Shown here: piece after piece, positions 15,398 to 23,131 of the stretch
Layout of the letters: the number at the start of each line of letters is the position of its first letter
How positions within the stretch are numbered: position 1 is the stretch's first letter
Source of the DNA: Candidatus Rhodobacter oscarellae
GTDB taxonomy: Bacteria > Pseudomonadota > Alphaproteobacteria > Rhodobacterales > Rhodobacteraceae
Assembly: GCF_001078595.1 (NCBI RefSeq)
Contig: NZ_LFTY01000002.1
Span: 3,420,862 to 3,484,861, forward strand
DNA length: 64,000 nt
Reading direction: 5' to 3'
Translations under genes and position numbers: made by a program
Notes under the pieces: generated by a model
The model's input: only the letters and a program-made list of their open reading frames with translations
What the model was told of the DNA's origin: nothing
Database searches by the model: none

Positions 15398-16704
15398 TAG
15401 AAGTTCACCAGGTAGCGCTGGGTCTCCACCGGGGTGACCGTCTCTTTGATCTGCGCCAGCAGGAACTCCAGCTCGCGCTCGGCCTGCTGCAGGTAGATCT
15501 CGTAGCCGTCCGCGCCCATCACGCCCTTCAGCCAGCTCGACCCGCGGGCCAGCTCCAGCGCCTTGACCATGGTGGTCGGGATTGGCGCGGCGTCCTCGCT
15601 CTCATAGGCGTTGCCGGTGGTCATCTCGGAGGGCTCCAGTCCCTGCTCGATCCCGTCGAGCCCCGCGGCGATGTCCGTGGCCAGCAGGTAATAGGGGTTG
15701 GCGGTCGCGTCCGCGTCGCGCTTCTCCACCCGCACGGCGCTCTCGCTGCCCTCGATCACCCGCAGCCCAACGGTGCGGTTGTCGATGCCCCAGGCGGTGT
15801 TGATCGGGCAGAACGTATAGGGCTGGCGGCGGCGGTAGCCGTTCGGCGTGGGCGAGCCGCAGATCGCCGCCTCGGCCATACGCGCCTGCTGCCCGGCCAA
15901 AAAGTGCCGCCCGGTGTCGTTCAGCTTGCCGCCATCCGAGAACGCGTTCCGGCCGTCCTTCCAAAGCGAGTAATGCGCGTGAAAGCCGTTGCCGCTCTCC
16001 TCAAAGAAGGGCTTGGCCATGAAGGTGGCGCGGTAGCCATGCGCCGCGGCCAGCTGCTTGACCAGCGAGCGGAACATCACCACGCGGTCGGCGGCGCGCA
16101 GCGCCTCGCCGAAGCGGATGTTCACCTCGGCCTGGCCGGCGGCGTATTCGGGGTTGGATTGCTCGATCGGGATGCCGCATTCGTTGATCTGGGTGCGGAT
16201 CGGCCCCAGCACGTGCTCTAGCTCGGCGGCGCGGTCCAGGCCGTAGACGCCGATGCCCTTGTCCTTGGGCAACCCGGTCTCGGGATCCAGCAGGTAGAAT
16301 TCCAGCTCGGTGCCGACCTGCACCTCAAGGCCCATGTCGCGCGCGCGCTCCACCTGGCGCACCAGCGCCTGGCGGGGGTCAATCGGTACGGGCTTGTGGT
16401 CGGTGCCCTCAAAGCGCCCGAAACAGATCGCCACGCCGGGCTCCCACGGGATCGGCACCGGCTTGGTCAGCGGAAAGAGGTGCATGTCCGGATAGCCGTT
16501 GTCGAAGTTCACATAGGGCGTGTCCCAGACGTCGCAGGTCATATCGATGGCGAAGGTGGCGATCGACATCGCGTTGCCGCCCTTGCAGATTGCGTCCCAG
16601 TGGCTGGCCGGAAAGCGCTTGCCGCGCATGATTCCGTTGGCGTCGCCGCCGCCCATCACCACGGTATGCGTGCCCTCCGGCAGGCTAAAGTCTTGTTCTG
16701 GCAC
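15397..16704 (-). CDS. Glutamine-synthetase-like gamma-glutamyl-amine ligase, first gene of the microcompartment operon
   Basis: A 435-residue member of the glutamine synthetase superfamily. Metal and substrate blocks are present: GTELEFYLL (Glu133, Glu135), the QAEVN Glu near 193, NGFHAH (about 239-244) and RVEKRDADATANPYYLL near the C-terminus. Length and divergence fit the PuuA/IpuC-type ligases that make gamma-glutamylamides from amines, rather than true glutamine synthetase. The start is GTG with AGGGAG seven bases upstream. It is the promoter-proximal gene of a tightly overlapping operon with three shell genes and is divergent from a sarcosine-oxidase-like gene. I infer it captures the imported amine as a gamma-glutamyl conjugate. 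Confidence 0.85.
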   Translation of the reverse strand: MPEQDFSLPEGTHTVVMGGGDANGIMRGKRFPASHWDAICKGGNAMSIATFAIDMTCDVWDTPYVNFDNGYPDMHLFPLTKPVPIPWEPGVAICFGRFEGTDHKPVPIDPRQALVRQVERARDMGLEVQVGTELEFYLLDPETGLPKDKGIGVYGLDRAAELEHVLGPIRTQINECGIPIEQSNPEYAAGQAEVNIRFGEALRAADRVVMFRSLVKQLAAAHGYRATFMAKPFFEESGNGFHAHYSLWKDGRNAFSDGGKLNDTGRHFLAGQQARMAEAAICGSPTPNGYRRRQPYTFCPINTAWGIDNRTVGLRVIEGSESAVRVEKRDADATANPYYLLATDIAAGLDGIEQGLEPSEMTTGNAYESEDAAPIPTTMVKALELARGSSWLKGVMGADGYEIYLQQAERELEFLLAQIKETVTPVETQRYLVNF

Positions 16705-16744
16705 GTTATTCTCCCTGTTTTACGATCCTTGCCAGCGGACCGTA

Positions 16745-16759
16745 TTCTGTATACAGTAT
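16745..16759. promoter_or_regulatory. Operator B between the microcompartment operon and the divergent flavoenzyme gene
   Basis: The 15-mer TTCTGTATACAGTAT is the exact complement of the one at operator A (9044-9058) and contains the perfect palindrome CTGTATACAG. It sits 41 bases from the GTG of the glutamine-synthetase-like gene and 31 bases from the ATG of the flavoenzyme, so one regulator could control both directions. Confidence 0.75.
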
Positions 16760-16789
16760 CCAGAAATACAGATCGTGGCAAGGTTCTTG

Positions 16790-17932
16790 ATGCCCAATTC
16801 AAACATCATTGTGGTTGGCGGGGGAATAGCCGGGGCGATGACCGCCCTGCATTTGCAGCGCCGTGGCGCGAAGGTCACGCTGATCGACCGCTGGGAGCCG
16901 GGGCATGCCCGCGCCGCCTCGACGGATTACAACCGGGTGATCCGGGCGATCTCTGGCCGCGACGAGTTCTACACCCGCTGGGCCCGCGACAGCCGCGCCC
17001 GCTGGCTAGAGCTGCAGGCCGAGACCGGCCAGAACCTTATGTATGAATGCGGCGCGCTGATCCTGGCCACGGGCGGGCATTGCGATTGGGAGGACGCCAC
17101 CTCCGAGACCTTCGACAAGGTCGGCGTGCCCTATTACCGCTTCACGCCGGACGAGGTGCGCGCCCGCTTCCCGCAGTTCAAGGTCGACGAGATCAGCTAT
17201 GCGCTCTTCGAACCCCAGGCGGGGCTCTTGATGGCGCATCGCTGCGTGATCACCACGGTGGAGCTGTTCAAGCGCGAGGGCGGCGTGGTCAAGCGCGGCA
17301 CGGTGACGACGGACGCATCCGAGCGCCCCATGCTGGACGGGCGCCCGCTGGAGGCCGACGTGATCGTGATCTCCACCGGCGCCTGGATGGCCGAGATGTT
17401 CCCCCGCACGATCAAGCCGATCAGCGCGATCATGGGCATCAACGTGCTCTATACCTCGACGCCCGATGGCTCGGACCAGTTCGACATGGAGCGCATGCCC
17501 TGCTGGATCGACCACGGGCAGGGCAGCTTTGGCATTCCTTCGTCGGAGGGCTCCGGGGTCAAGGCCGCCGTGGTCATCCCCAACACGCCCATCGACATCA
17601 ACAATGACGAGCGCCTGATCGAGCGCCAGTCCCTCAACAAGACCCGCCAGTACATCCGGCACCGCCTGCCCGGGCTGATCGGCGAGCGCGTGGTGGACAG
17701 CAAGTTCAACCAGGTGATCCTGACGCCGGACACGCATTTCATCGTCGACTGGCACCCAGAGCATTCCAACGTGCTGCTGGCCGGGGGCTGCTCGGGGCAC
17801 CTGTTCAAGCACGGGCCGGCCTTTGGGGATTTCACCGCGGGCGTGGCGATGCGCGACTATGGCACGGCGGACCGGTTCAAGATCGCCGGGCGGCGCAAGC
17901 TCTCGCCCAAGGAAAGCCCCAGCGGGCGCTAG
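16790..17932 (+). CDS. Monomeric sarcosine-oxidase-like FAD oxidoreductase (DAO family)
   Basis: A 380-residue flavoenzyme. The N-terminal ADP-binding motif VVGGGIAGAMTALHL and the C-terminal TPDTHFIVDWHPEHSNVLLAGGCSGHLFKHGP identify the monomeric sarcosine / N-methyltryptophan oxidase group, which oxidise secondary amines to an imine. In MSOX the FAD is bound covalently through a Cys a few residues before TxD; here the aligned position in KFNQVILTPD is Asn, so FAD is probably non-covalent. It is transcribed away from the microcompartment operon across the shared operator. The start ATG follows AAGG. It is a plausible supplier of an imine/aldehyde to the pathway. The last 15 codons lie in a segment repeated at 18527. 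Confidence 0.88.
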   Translation: MPNSNIIVVGGGIAGAMTALHLQRRGAKVTLIDRWEPGHARAASTDYNRVIRAISGRDEFYTRWARDSRARWLELQAETGQNLMYECGALILATGGHCDWEDATSETFDKVGVPYYRFTPDEVRARFPQFKVDEISYALFEPQAGLLMAHRCVITTVELFKREGGVVKRGTVTTDASERPMLDGRPLEADVIVISTGAWMAEMFPRTIKPISAIMGINVLYTSTPDGSDQFDMERMPCWIDHGQGSFGIPSSEGSGVKAAVVIPNTPIDINNDERLIERQSLNKTRQYIRHRLPGLIGERVVDSKFNQVILTPDTHFIVDWHPEHSNVLLAGGCSGHLFKHGPAFGDFTAGVAMRDYGTADRFKIAGRRKLSPKESPSGR

Positions 17933-18441
17933 ATGCGCTCAAGCACGAAGGCCAGGCGCTCCTCGACGCTCAGTTTTGGAACGATGTGATATTGGACCTC
18001 GCTTGCGCCCAGCGCCGTCAGGATTCTGCGGTATTCAGCTTCCGCCACGCCAAAGTCATGCATCCGCTCGGCGTCATTGACGAAGATCTCGCGCCAGGGC
18101 GGCACGCAGAACACCGGCTGAGAATATGGCCACTCCCCCGGAACAGGCGCGCCCGTGAGGTGGTGCAACGCGACATGGGCATCAAGTGTTCCGCGGTCAA
18201 AGAACGTGTCGACGGCGCCGGCCCCTTCGAGATCACGGGTGGCCATCTCCAGGGCGCGCCGGGCAAAGCCCTCGGGGTCGACCCATGGCAAGGCGCGGCC
18301 CGAACCGGCGCGTTCCTCTTTGACGATGCGGCGGCCAGGCTCTGGGACGGTCGCATATCCGGCGCGCGCAAGCGCCTGGGTCAGCGTGCTTTTCCCGCCG
18401 CCGGAGCAACCAGTGATCAAGAAACGTCTATGCTGGCGCAT
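17929..18441 (-). CDS. P-loop ATPase / predicted kinase (AAA_28-like)
   Basis: A 170-residue protein with a Walker A at the start (ITGCSGGGKSTLTQAL), a DRG(T) segment (TFFDRGTLDAHV) and the C-terminal VPKLSVEERLAFVLERI typical of the small AAA_28 family of predicted nucleotide-dependent kinases. Convergent with the flavoenzyme gene; their stop codons overlap by four bases. Its C-terminal coding sequence is partly repeated 650 bases to the right with mostly synonymous changes. Function unknown. Confidence 0.8.
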   Translation of the reverse strand: MRQHRRFLITGCSGGGKSTLTQALARAGYATVPEPGRRIVKEERAGSGRALPWVDPEGFARRALEMATRDLEGAGAVDTFFDRGTLDAHVALHHLTGAPVPGEWPYSQPVFCVPPWREIFVNDAERMHDFGVAEAEYRRILTALGASEVQYHIVPKLSVEERLAFVLERI

Positions 18442-18464
18442 TCATCGCTTTCCACGGGCCCTCG

Positions 18465-18728
18465 TTGGGCCGCGCGGTCCTCCAATTGTGGCTGCGGGGC
18501 ACATGGTCGATGCACAACGCAGCAGCTCAAGTTCGCCGGGCGGCGCAGGTGCTCGCCCAAGGGAAGCTCCAGCGGGCGCTAGATACGTTCAAGAACAAAG
18601 GTCTGACGTTCCGCGACACTCATTTTTGGAACGATGTGATACTGGACCTGGCGCTGGGCTACGTCTCGGCCGAGGCCGCCGCCGAGACCTACGACATGCT
18701 GGCCCGTTCGACCAAGGGTGAACTCTGA
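18465..18728 (+). CDS. Uncertain 87-residue frame across the ATPase remnant
   Basis: An open frame that reads in a third phase through the repeated segment and continues into AALGYVSAEAAAETYDMLARSTKGEL-like sequence (seen from about residue 63 on). The tail is helix-forming and protein-like, but the first part is the antisense of an ATPase C-terminus. It could be a new gene assembled on a remnant, or only chance. No family recognised. Confidence 0.3.
   Translation: MGRAVLQLWLRGTWSMHNAAAQVRRAAQVLAQGKLQRALDTFKNKGLTFRDTHFWNDVILDLALGYVSAEAAAETYDMLARSTKGEL
18527..18649. repeat. Diverged copy of the 3' junction at 17877-17999
   Basis: About 104 of 123 bases match by eye at a constant offset of 650. 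The copy preserves the last codons of the flavoenzyme (AGRR...SSSGR then stop) on the plus strand and the last 24 codons of the ATPase (VQYHIVPKMSVAERQTFVLERI then stop) on the minus strand. Most changes are silent in the ATPase frame. The similarity stops abruptly at both ends. Confidence 0.85.
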
Positions 18729-18741
18729 AACATGTCGCGTT

Positions 18742-19701
18742 TTAAGCCGGAACCGCCCCCATGGCCGCTCTCTCCGCCTTCCGGCGATGCCGCCGCAAAA
18801 TTCGACCAGCGATTGAGGGATCGGGCTCGCCCAGGATTTGCGCAGAGAGGTGCAACGCTTGGTCCCTCGCGGAAGGGGTCACCCAGCAGCCCCACCAGAT
18901 CCACGGGTTAAGGCCTTCGATCCTCGTCCGAAGGTTCAGCCGGCAATGCCCAGCGGCAAACATGGTGATCGCAATCTCTTCCCGAGAGGTCGTAAAGTTG
19001 CGATTGGTGCCTTTTTCCTCGATCACAAGGTGATGATGCCCTGGGATCGAAAAGCGGACCTCGCCGCCGGTTTGCCCAGCCAAGAGCGCGGTGTCCCCGG
19101 GCTCAGCAATAGAGATGCCAAAGTGCGTGCGCAGAGCGCCCCAGGCCGCTTCTGCGTCAATCGCCAGATCCAACGCGGCGTTGTCTTTGAAGTCCAGCCG
19201 GGCAAAGCCCGGAACCAGCCGCGCCCGCATGTATACGAGCAGCCAAAGCACGACATATGGCAGCACCCCGCCGATGTTGCCCAATTGCTCTGACAGACGG
19301 TCAGCGATGCCAAAATAGGGGATCAAAACGCTTGCCATCACAACCCACAGCACCCCGTCCAGATACCCAATCAGGTGCCGGGGGATGAGCAGCCCGCACA
19401 CAGCCGCGGCGAGCGCCGCAAGCAAGACAAACACGCCTGATGCAACGGAGTTTACGATGAGGATTGGAGCGACCAAGAGCGTAAGTCTGTCAAAGATGAA
19501 CCCGCCGGACGCGATGCCCTGGGCCGCCGCCTGAAGGGCATCGGGCGCGCTCGGCAAAACGGCAAACCACAGATAGCTCATCTCGACGAGCGTCACCACG
19601 ACCGCGACCGCCCCGACCTGCATGGACCAGCCCAACACCCGCCGCCCATTCAACTTGCTCCGCTGCACGGCGGCGCGCAGGAACGTGAATGGTTTTGCCA
19701 T
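18742..19701 (-). CDS. Hypothetical multi-pass membrane protein
   Basis: A 319-residue protein. About four to five membrane helices occupy residues 25-165 (for example GAVAVVVTLVEMSYLWFAVL, FVLLAALAAAVCGLLI and LDGVLWVVMASVLIPYF). The remaining C-terminal half is soluble, with a strand-rich part (GGEVRFSIPGHHHLVIEEKG, EEIAITMFAAGHCRLNLRT) and a basic tail. The ATG at 19701 follows GAAGGG at good spacing; a GTG ten codons upstream is an alternative. It stands alone. I recognise no family. Confidence 0.7.
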   Translation of the reverse strand: MAKPFTFLRAAVQRSKLNGRRVLGWSMQVGAVAVVVTLVEMSYLWFAVLPSAPDALQAAAQGIASGGFIFDRLTLLVAPILIVNSVASGVFVLLAALAAAVCGLLIPRHLIGYLDGVLWVVMASVLIPYFGIADRLSEQLGNIGGVLPYVVLWLLVYMRARLVPGFARLDFKDNAALDLAIDAEAAWGALRTHFGISIAEPGDTALLAGQTGGEVRFSIPGHHHLVIEEKGTNRNFTTSREEIAITMFAAGHCRLNLRTRIEGLNPWIWWGCWVTPSARDQALHLSAQILGEPDPSIAGRILRRHRRKAERAAMGAVPA

Positions 19702-19820
19702 CAATATGACCCTTCGCACAGAACCAATCACCGTGGTGTGCCAGGGAACCGCGCCGATTTTATGGCCTTATAGTGCCGAGAACCCGTTTGCTTTGGGGTG
19801 CTCTCAGGCCGGAGGCCGCC

Positions 19821-20210
19821 CTAAAGCTCCCCCGCCTCCTCCAGCACCCGGCGCGCCACGCGGAAGCACTCCAGCGATTGCGGCACCCCGCAATAGATGC
19901 CCACCACGTGGACGATCGCGCGGATCTCCTCCTTGCTGACGCCGTTGTTTAGCGCGCCTTTGCAGTGGATCTCCCACTCGTGCATCTTGCCCAAGGCGCC
20001 GAGCATGGCCAGGTTCATCATGCTGCGGGTCTTGGGGTCGATCACCTCATCGCCCCAGCCGAAGCCCCAGCACCAGGCGGTCATCGCCTCTTGGAAGGGG
20101 CGGGTGAACTCATCTGCCGCGGCGAGATTTTTCTCAACATATTCAGCGCCCAAGGTCCCCTTGCGCTGCTCTAGCCCCTTGCGGAACAGGTCTTCGTCAA
20201 ACAGGCTCAT
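19821..20210 (-). CDS. Carboxymuconolactone-decarboxylase-family protein
   Basis: A 129-residue all-helical CMD-fold protein: DEFTRPFQEAMTAWCWGFGWGDEVIDPKTRSMMNLAMLGALGKMHEWEIHCKGALNNGVSKEEI covers the core seen in PcaC-type and AhpD-like proteins; I quote only pieces. A conserved Glu/His segment (HEWEIHCKGAL) is present, but the AhpD CxxC pair is not. Members decarboxylate or bind small metabolites. It ends an operon with SDR, aldehyde dehydrogenase and others, though a 72-base gap separates it. Confidence 0.8.
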   Translation of the reverse strand: MSLFDEDLFRKGLEQRKGTLGAEYVEKNLAAADEFTRPFQEAMTAWCWGFGWGDEVIDPKTRSMMNLAMLGALGKMHEWEIHCKGALNNGVSKEEIRAIVHVVGIYCGVPQSLECFRVARRVLEEAGEL

Positions 20211-20282
20211 CTATGTTCTCCCAATGGATGCCTTGCCGCGACGCGGCGTTTTTTTTGTGTGTGCCGTGATGCTCTTCACAGC

Positions 20283-20906
20283 TTACAACGCGCCCTCGGA
20301 CAGCACCAAGCCGCGCGGCTTGGTGATGCTGGCGAAGGGGCGCTGCCCGTTGAATTCGAATGTGGCGAAATCGACCCGCGCCAGCGCGCGGTGGCCCATC
20401 TTGCCCAGAATGACATGCTGTGTCGCGGCAGAGGAAAGCTCTCCCAAAGCCCAGCGAAATCCGCGTCGCGCGGCGTGGTCCTGCGCCGCCCCGCGAAGTG
20501 CGGTGTAGAGCCCGCGCCCGGTGTAACCCTCTGCAACACAAGCCATATCCACCAAGATCGCCTCTCCAGCGCCCAAGGCGCGCGGGTATTTGGACCCCAG
20601 CGCATCGGTCAATGCGATAAGCGGCGCAAGCGCAGGATCCCGCCTCGCAGGGGCGGTCCCCGTTTTGGAAAAGTCAGTGACGATCACGCAGCCCGCCAAG
20701 GCCCCGGTGGCAGCGTCGGTGGCGGCAAAGGACAGCCCCTCGGCCACCATCGCCTCAAAGGAAGGCCGCAGATAGGCGCGGTATGCCTCCAACCCGATCC
20801 CAAGGGCGCGGTGCACATTGCTGCCCGCGATGAACACCTCGGTGGCCAGGGCAAAGGCGGGCTCTAACTGATCGCGGCCCAGCGGCTGGATCGCGGTTTC
20901 ACTCAT
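20283..20906 (-). CDS. GNAT-like acyltransferase
   Basis: A 207-residue protein with the general GNAT layout: a core strand (GALAGCVIVTDF), then VDMACVAEGYTGRGLYTALRGAAQDHAARRGF, which holds a relaxed acetyl-CoA loop (GYTGRGLY), and a final QHVILGKMGHRALARVDF. It overlaps the ADP-ribosylglycohydrolase-like gene by four bases, so the two are coupled. The substrate is unknown. Confidence 0.65.
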   Translation of the reverse strand: MSETAIQPLGRDQLEPAFALATEVFIAGSNVHRALGIGLEAYRAYLRPSFEAMVAEGLSFAATDAATGALAGCVIVTDFSKTGTAPARRDPALAPLIALTDALGSKYPRALGAGEAILVDMACVAEGYTGRGLYTALRGAAQDHAARRGFRWALGELSSAATQHVILGKMGHRALARVDFATFEFNGQRPFASITKPRGLVLSEGAL

Positions 20907-21688
20907 ACATCCACCGGCCGCATGGCGTGCAAATCATCCGCGATACCAAGGATTTTATCGTGGTCATGCAGCAGCTTGCGCCACGCGCTAGGCACCCCGC
21001 CATAGCCATGGCGCCGCCCGGCGAGCTGCCCTGCCACCGCGCCCACCACATCGGCGTCGCCACCCAACCCCGTGGCCTTTTGCAGGACCTCCTCTAGGCT
21101 GTTCCCGGCCCCCAGGGCCCAGATCGCCGCCCGCAGGACGTCGCCCACGGCAACCGGCGCTTGCGGCGGCGCCTCCACCGCGGAAAGAGTGCTGCTCTCG
21201 CCCGTCACCATGAACTCCGCCACCGCCGCCGAGGCCCGCGCGCTGTCCGGGTCGCCATGGGTCAGCCGGGCCTGAAGGCCCGCCACCGCCACGGCGCTTT
21301 CGACCCGCCCCGCATAGGCGATCACCACCGCCGCGAGCCGCGCGATGGCCTTGCCGTCGCGGCTCTCCGGCACGCCTTGATAGGGGTTCCGCGTGGCCTC
21401 GAACCGCTCCAGCGCGGCGCCCATCCCTGGGTCGAGGTCAAAGCACATCCGCGTGGGCGATAGATAGCCATGATCGCGCCAGTTCACAAAGCGCTTCATC
21501 ACGTCCTCGGCGTCCCAGCCATTGGCCGAGCGCAGCATCTGCCCCATGCAAAGCGCCTGCGTGGCCACGCCAGTCCATTGCCCCGGGGCCAGCCCGTATC
21601 GGGCGTTGCCCATCGCCGCGCCCATCGCCATTCCGATCAGCATCCCGCGCGCCTGGTCCTGGCTGAAGGGCTTGATCAGGGTCGACAC
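20903..21688 (-). CDS. ADP-ribosylglycohydrolase-family protein with altered metal motif
   Basis: A 261-residue protein of the ARH/DraG fold: GMLIGMAMGAAMGN at the start, RLTHGDPDSARAS in the middle and GLGGDADVVGAVAGQLAG near the end. ARH enzymes bind two Mg ions through a TDDT motif and a late DTD motif to cleave ADP-ribose from proteins or small molecules. Here the first motif reads QWTGVATQAL (no acidic pair), while the late one reads GGDADVV. Catalysis may therefore be altered or lost. GTG start immediately after the aldehyde dehydrogenase stop. It is embedded in a catabolic operon. Confidence 0.78.
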   Translation of the reverse strand: MSTLIKPFSQDQARGMLIGMAMGAAMGNARYGLAPGQWTGVATQALCMGQMLRSANGWDAEDVMKRFVNWRDHGYLSPTRMCFDLDPGMGAALERFEATRNPYQGVPESRDGKAIARLAAVVIAYAGRVESAVAVAGLQARLTHGDPDSARASAAVAEFMVTGESSTLSAVEAPPQAPVAVGDVLRAAIWALGAGNSLEEVLQKATGLGGDADVVGAVAGQLAGRRHGYGGVPSAWRKLLHDHDKILGIADDLHAMRPVDV

Positions 21689-23131
21689 TCAGCGGGTCCG
21701 GATCGCGATATTCTTGGTCTGCACGTAGTTCAGCAGCGCCTCCTGGCCCTTCTCGCGGCCATAGCCGGACTTGCCATATCCGCCAAAGGGCGTCTCGACC
21801 CCGCCCGCGAACCACTCGTTCACGAATACCTGCCCCGCGCGCAGCTGCCGTGCGGCGCGGGTGGCGCGGTCGAGGTCGCGGGTGAAGACGCCCGCCACCA
21901 GGCCGTAATCGGTGCCGTTGGCGATCTGGATGGCCTCGGCCTCGTCGCGGTATTTCAGCACGCTGACCACGGGGCCAAAGACCTCTTCCTGCGCAATGCG
22001 TTGATCTGGTTGGACATTCGCCAGCACCGTGGGCTCCATGAAGAAGCCGGGCAGGTTGCCCTTACGTCCGCCAGCGACGACCTGGGCGCCCGCGCGCTCG
22101 GCCTCTGCGACCATGTCCACAGCGCGGTCGCGCTGAGCCGCCGAGATCATAGGCCCCATCGCGCCTAACGGCTCCTCGGCCTCCGCGCCGAGGCTGAGGG
22201 GCGTGCGGCGGGCGACGCCCGCGATCCTCTCGACCAGCTCGTCATGCACGCTCTCATGGGCCACCACGCGGCTCAGAGCCGAGCAGATCTGCCCTGCATT
22301 CACATAGATCCCCTTGCGGATATCGGTCTCGAAGGCGTCCAGGTCGGCGTCGGCATGCACCACCGCGGCGGATTTCCCGCCCAGCTCCAGCACGCAGGGG
22401 ACTATGTTCTGCGCCGCCGCCGTGGCGATGCGCTGGCCGGTGGCGACGGAGCCGGTGAAGACGATCTGGTCCACGCCCGGATGCCCGGCCAGGGCCGCGC
22501 CCGCGTCCGCGCCGAGCCCGGTGAAGACCGACAGCGCGCCCTTGGGCACCCCGCAGGCCTCGGCGGCTTGCGCGAAATAGGCCGAGGCGCAGGGCGTCAT
22601 CTCAGAGGTCTTGACGATGCAGGCATTCCCCGCCGCGAACCCGCAGGCGATAGAGCGCGCGGCGATCTCCAGCGGGAAGTTCCAGGGGATGATCTGCGCC
22701 GAGACGCCATAGGGCTCCAGCGCGGTGAAGTCGAAATACCCCGCCCCCAGCGGGATGGACCGGCCCTCTAAGAGCGCCGCCTGCGCGCCGAAATAGTCGA
22801 AATACTTGGCGGCGTTGCCGACCTCACCGCGGGCCTCCCAGATGGGCTTGCCCTGCTCGGCGCTGAGCACCTGGGCGATCTCCTCGGCATGCGCTTCGAA
22901 CCAGCGGCCCATGTCCTGGACGATCCGGCCGCGGGCCATAGGGCGCATGTCGGTCCAGACATCTGAGGCGACGAAGGCCCTCGCGGCCTGCACCGCCCGG
23001 TCCACGTCACCCACATCCGCCAGGGCGTGCTCGGTGCAGACCTCGCCTGTGCCGGGGTTCTCCACCGCGATGCGCCCCGCGCCGCCCTCGACCCAGTCGC
23101 CGGCGATGTAGTTCTGCCAGTAATCCCTCAT
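21689..23131 (-). CDS. NAD(P)-dependent aldehyde dehydrogenase
   Basis: A 480-residue classical aldehyde dehydrogenase of the betaine/gamma-aminobutyraldehyde group. Key parts: PWNFPLEIAARSIACGFAAGNACIVK, VFTGSVATGQRI, the catalytic Glu in LELGGKSA and the catalytic Cys in NAGQICSALSR. It oxidises a free aldehyde to an acid in the cytosol. Its ATG overlaps the SDR stop (ATGA). With the SDR it forms an alcohol-to-aldehyde-to-acid pair; the substrate is not evident but the neighbouring amine modules make an amino- or betaine-aldehyde plausible. Confidence 0.92.
   Translation of the reverse strand: MRDYWQNYIAGDWVEGGAGRIAVENPGTGEVCTEHALADVGDVDRAVQAARAFVASDVWTDMRPMARGRIVQDMGRWFEAHAEEIAQVLSAEQGKPIWEARGEVGNAAKYFDYFGAQAALLEGRSIPLGAGYFDFTALEPYGVSAQIIPWNFPLEIAARSIACGFAAGNACIVKTSEMTPCASAYFAQAAEACGVPKGALSVFTGLGADAGAALAGHPGVDQIVFTGSVATGQRIATAAAQNIVPCVLELGGKSAAVVHADADLDAFETDIRKGIYVNAGQICSALSRVVAHESVHDELVERIAGVARRTPLSLGAEAEEPLGAMGPMISAAQRDRAVDMVAEAERAGAQVVAGGRKGNLPGFFMEPTVLANVQPDQRIAQEEVFGPVVSVLKYRDEAEAIQIANGTDYGLVAGVFTRDLDRATRAARQLRAGQVFVNEWFAGGVETPFGGYGKSGYGREKGQEALLNYVQTKNIAIRTR

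Noticed and set aside
15397-16704. Housekeeping glutamine synthetase GlnA
   Set aside because: Too divergent and a little short for GlnA, GTG start within a microcompartment operon; better read as an amine-specific gamma-glutamyl ligase.
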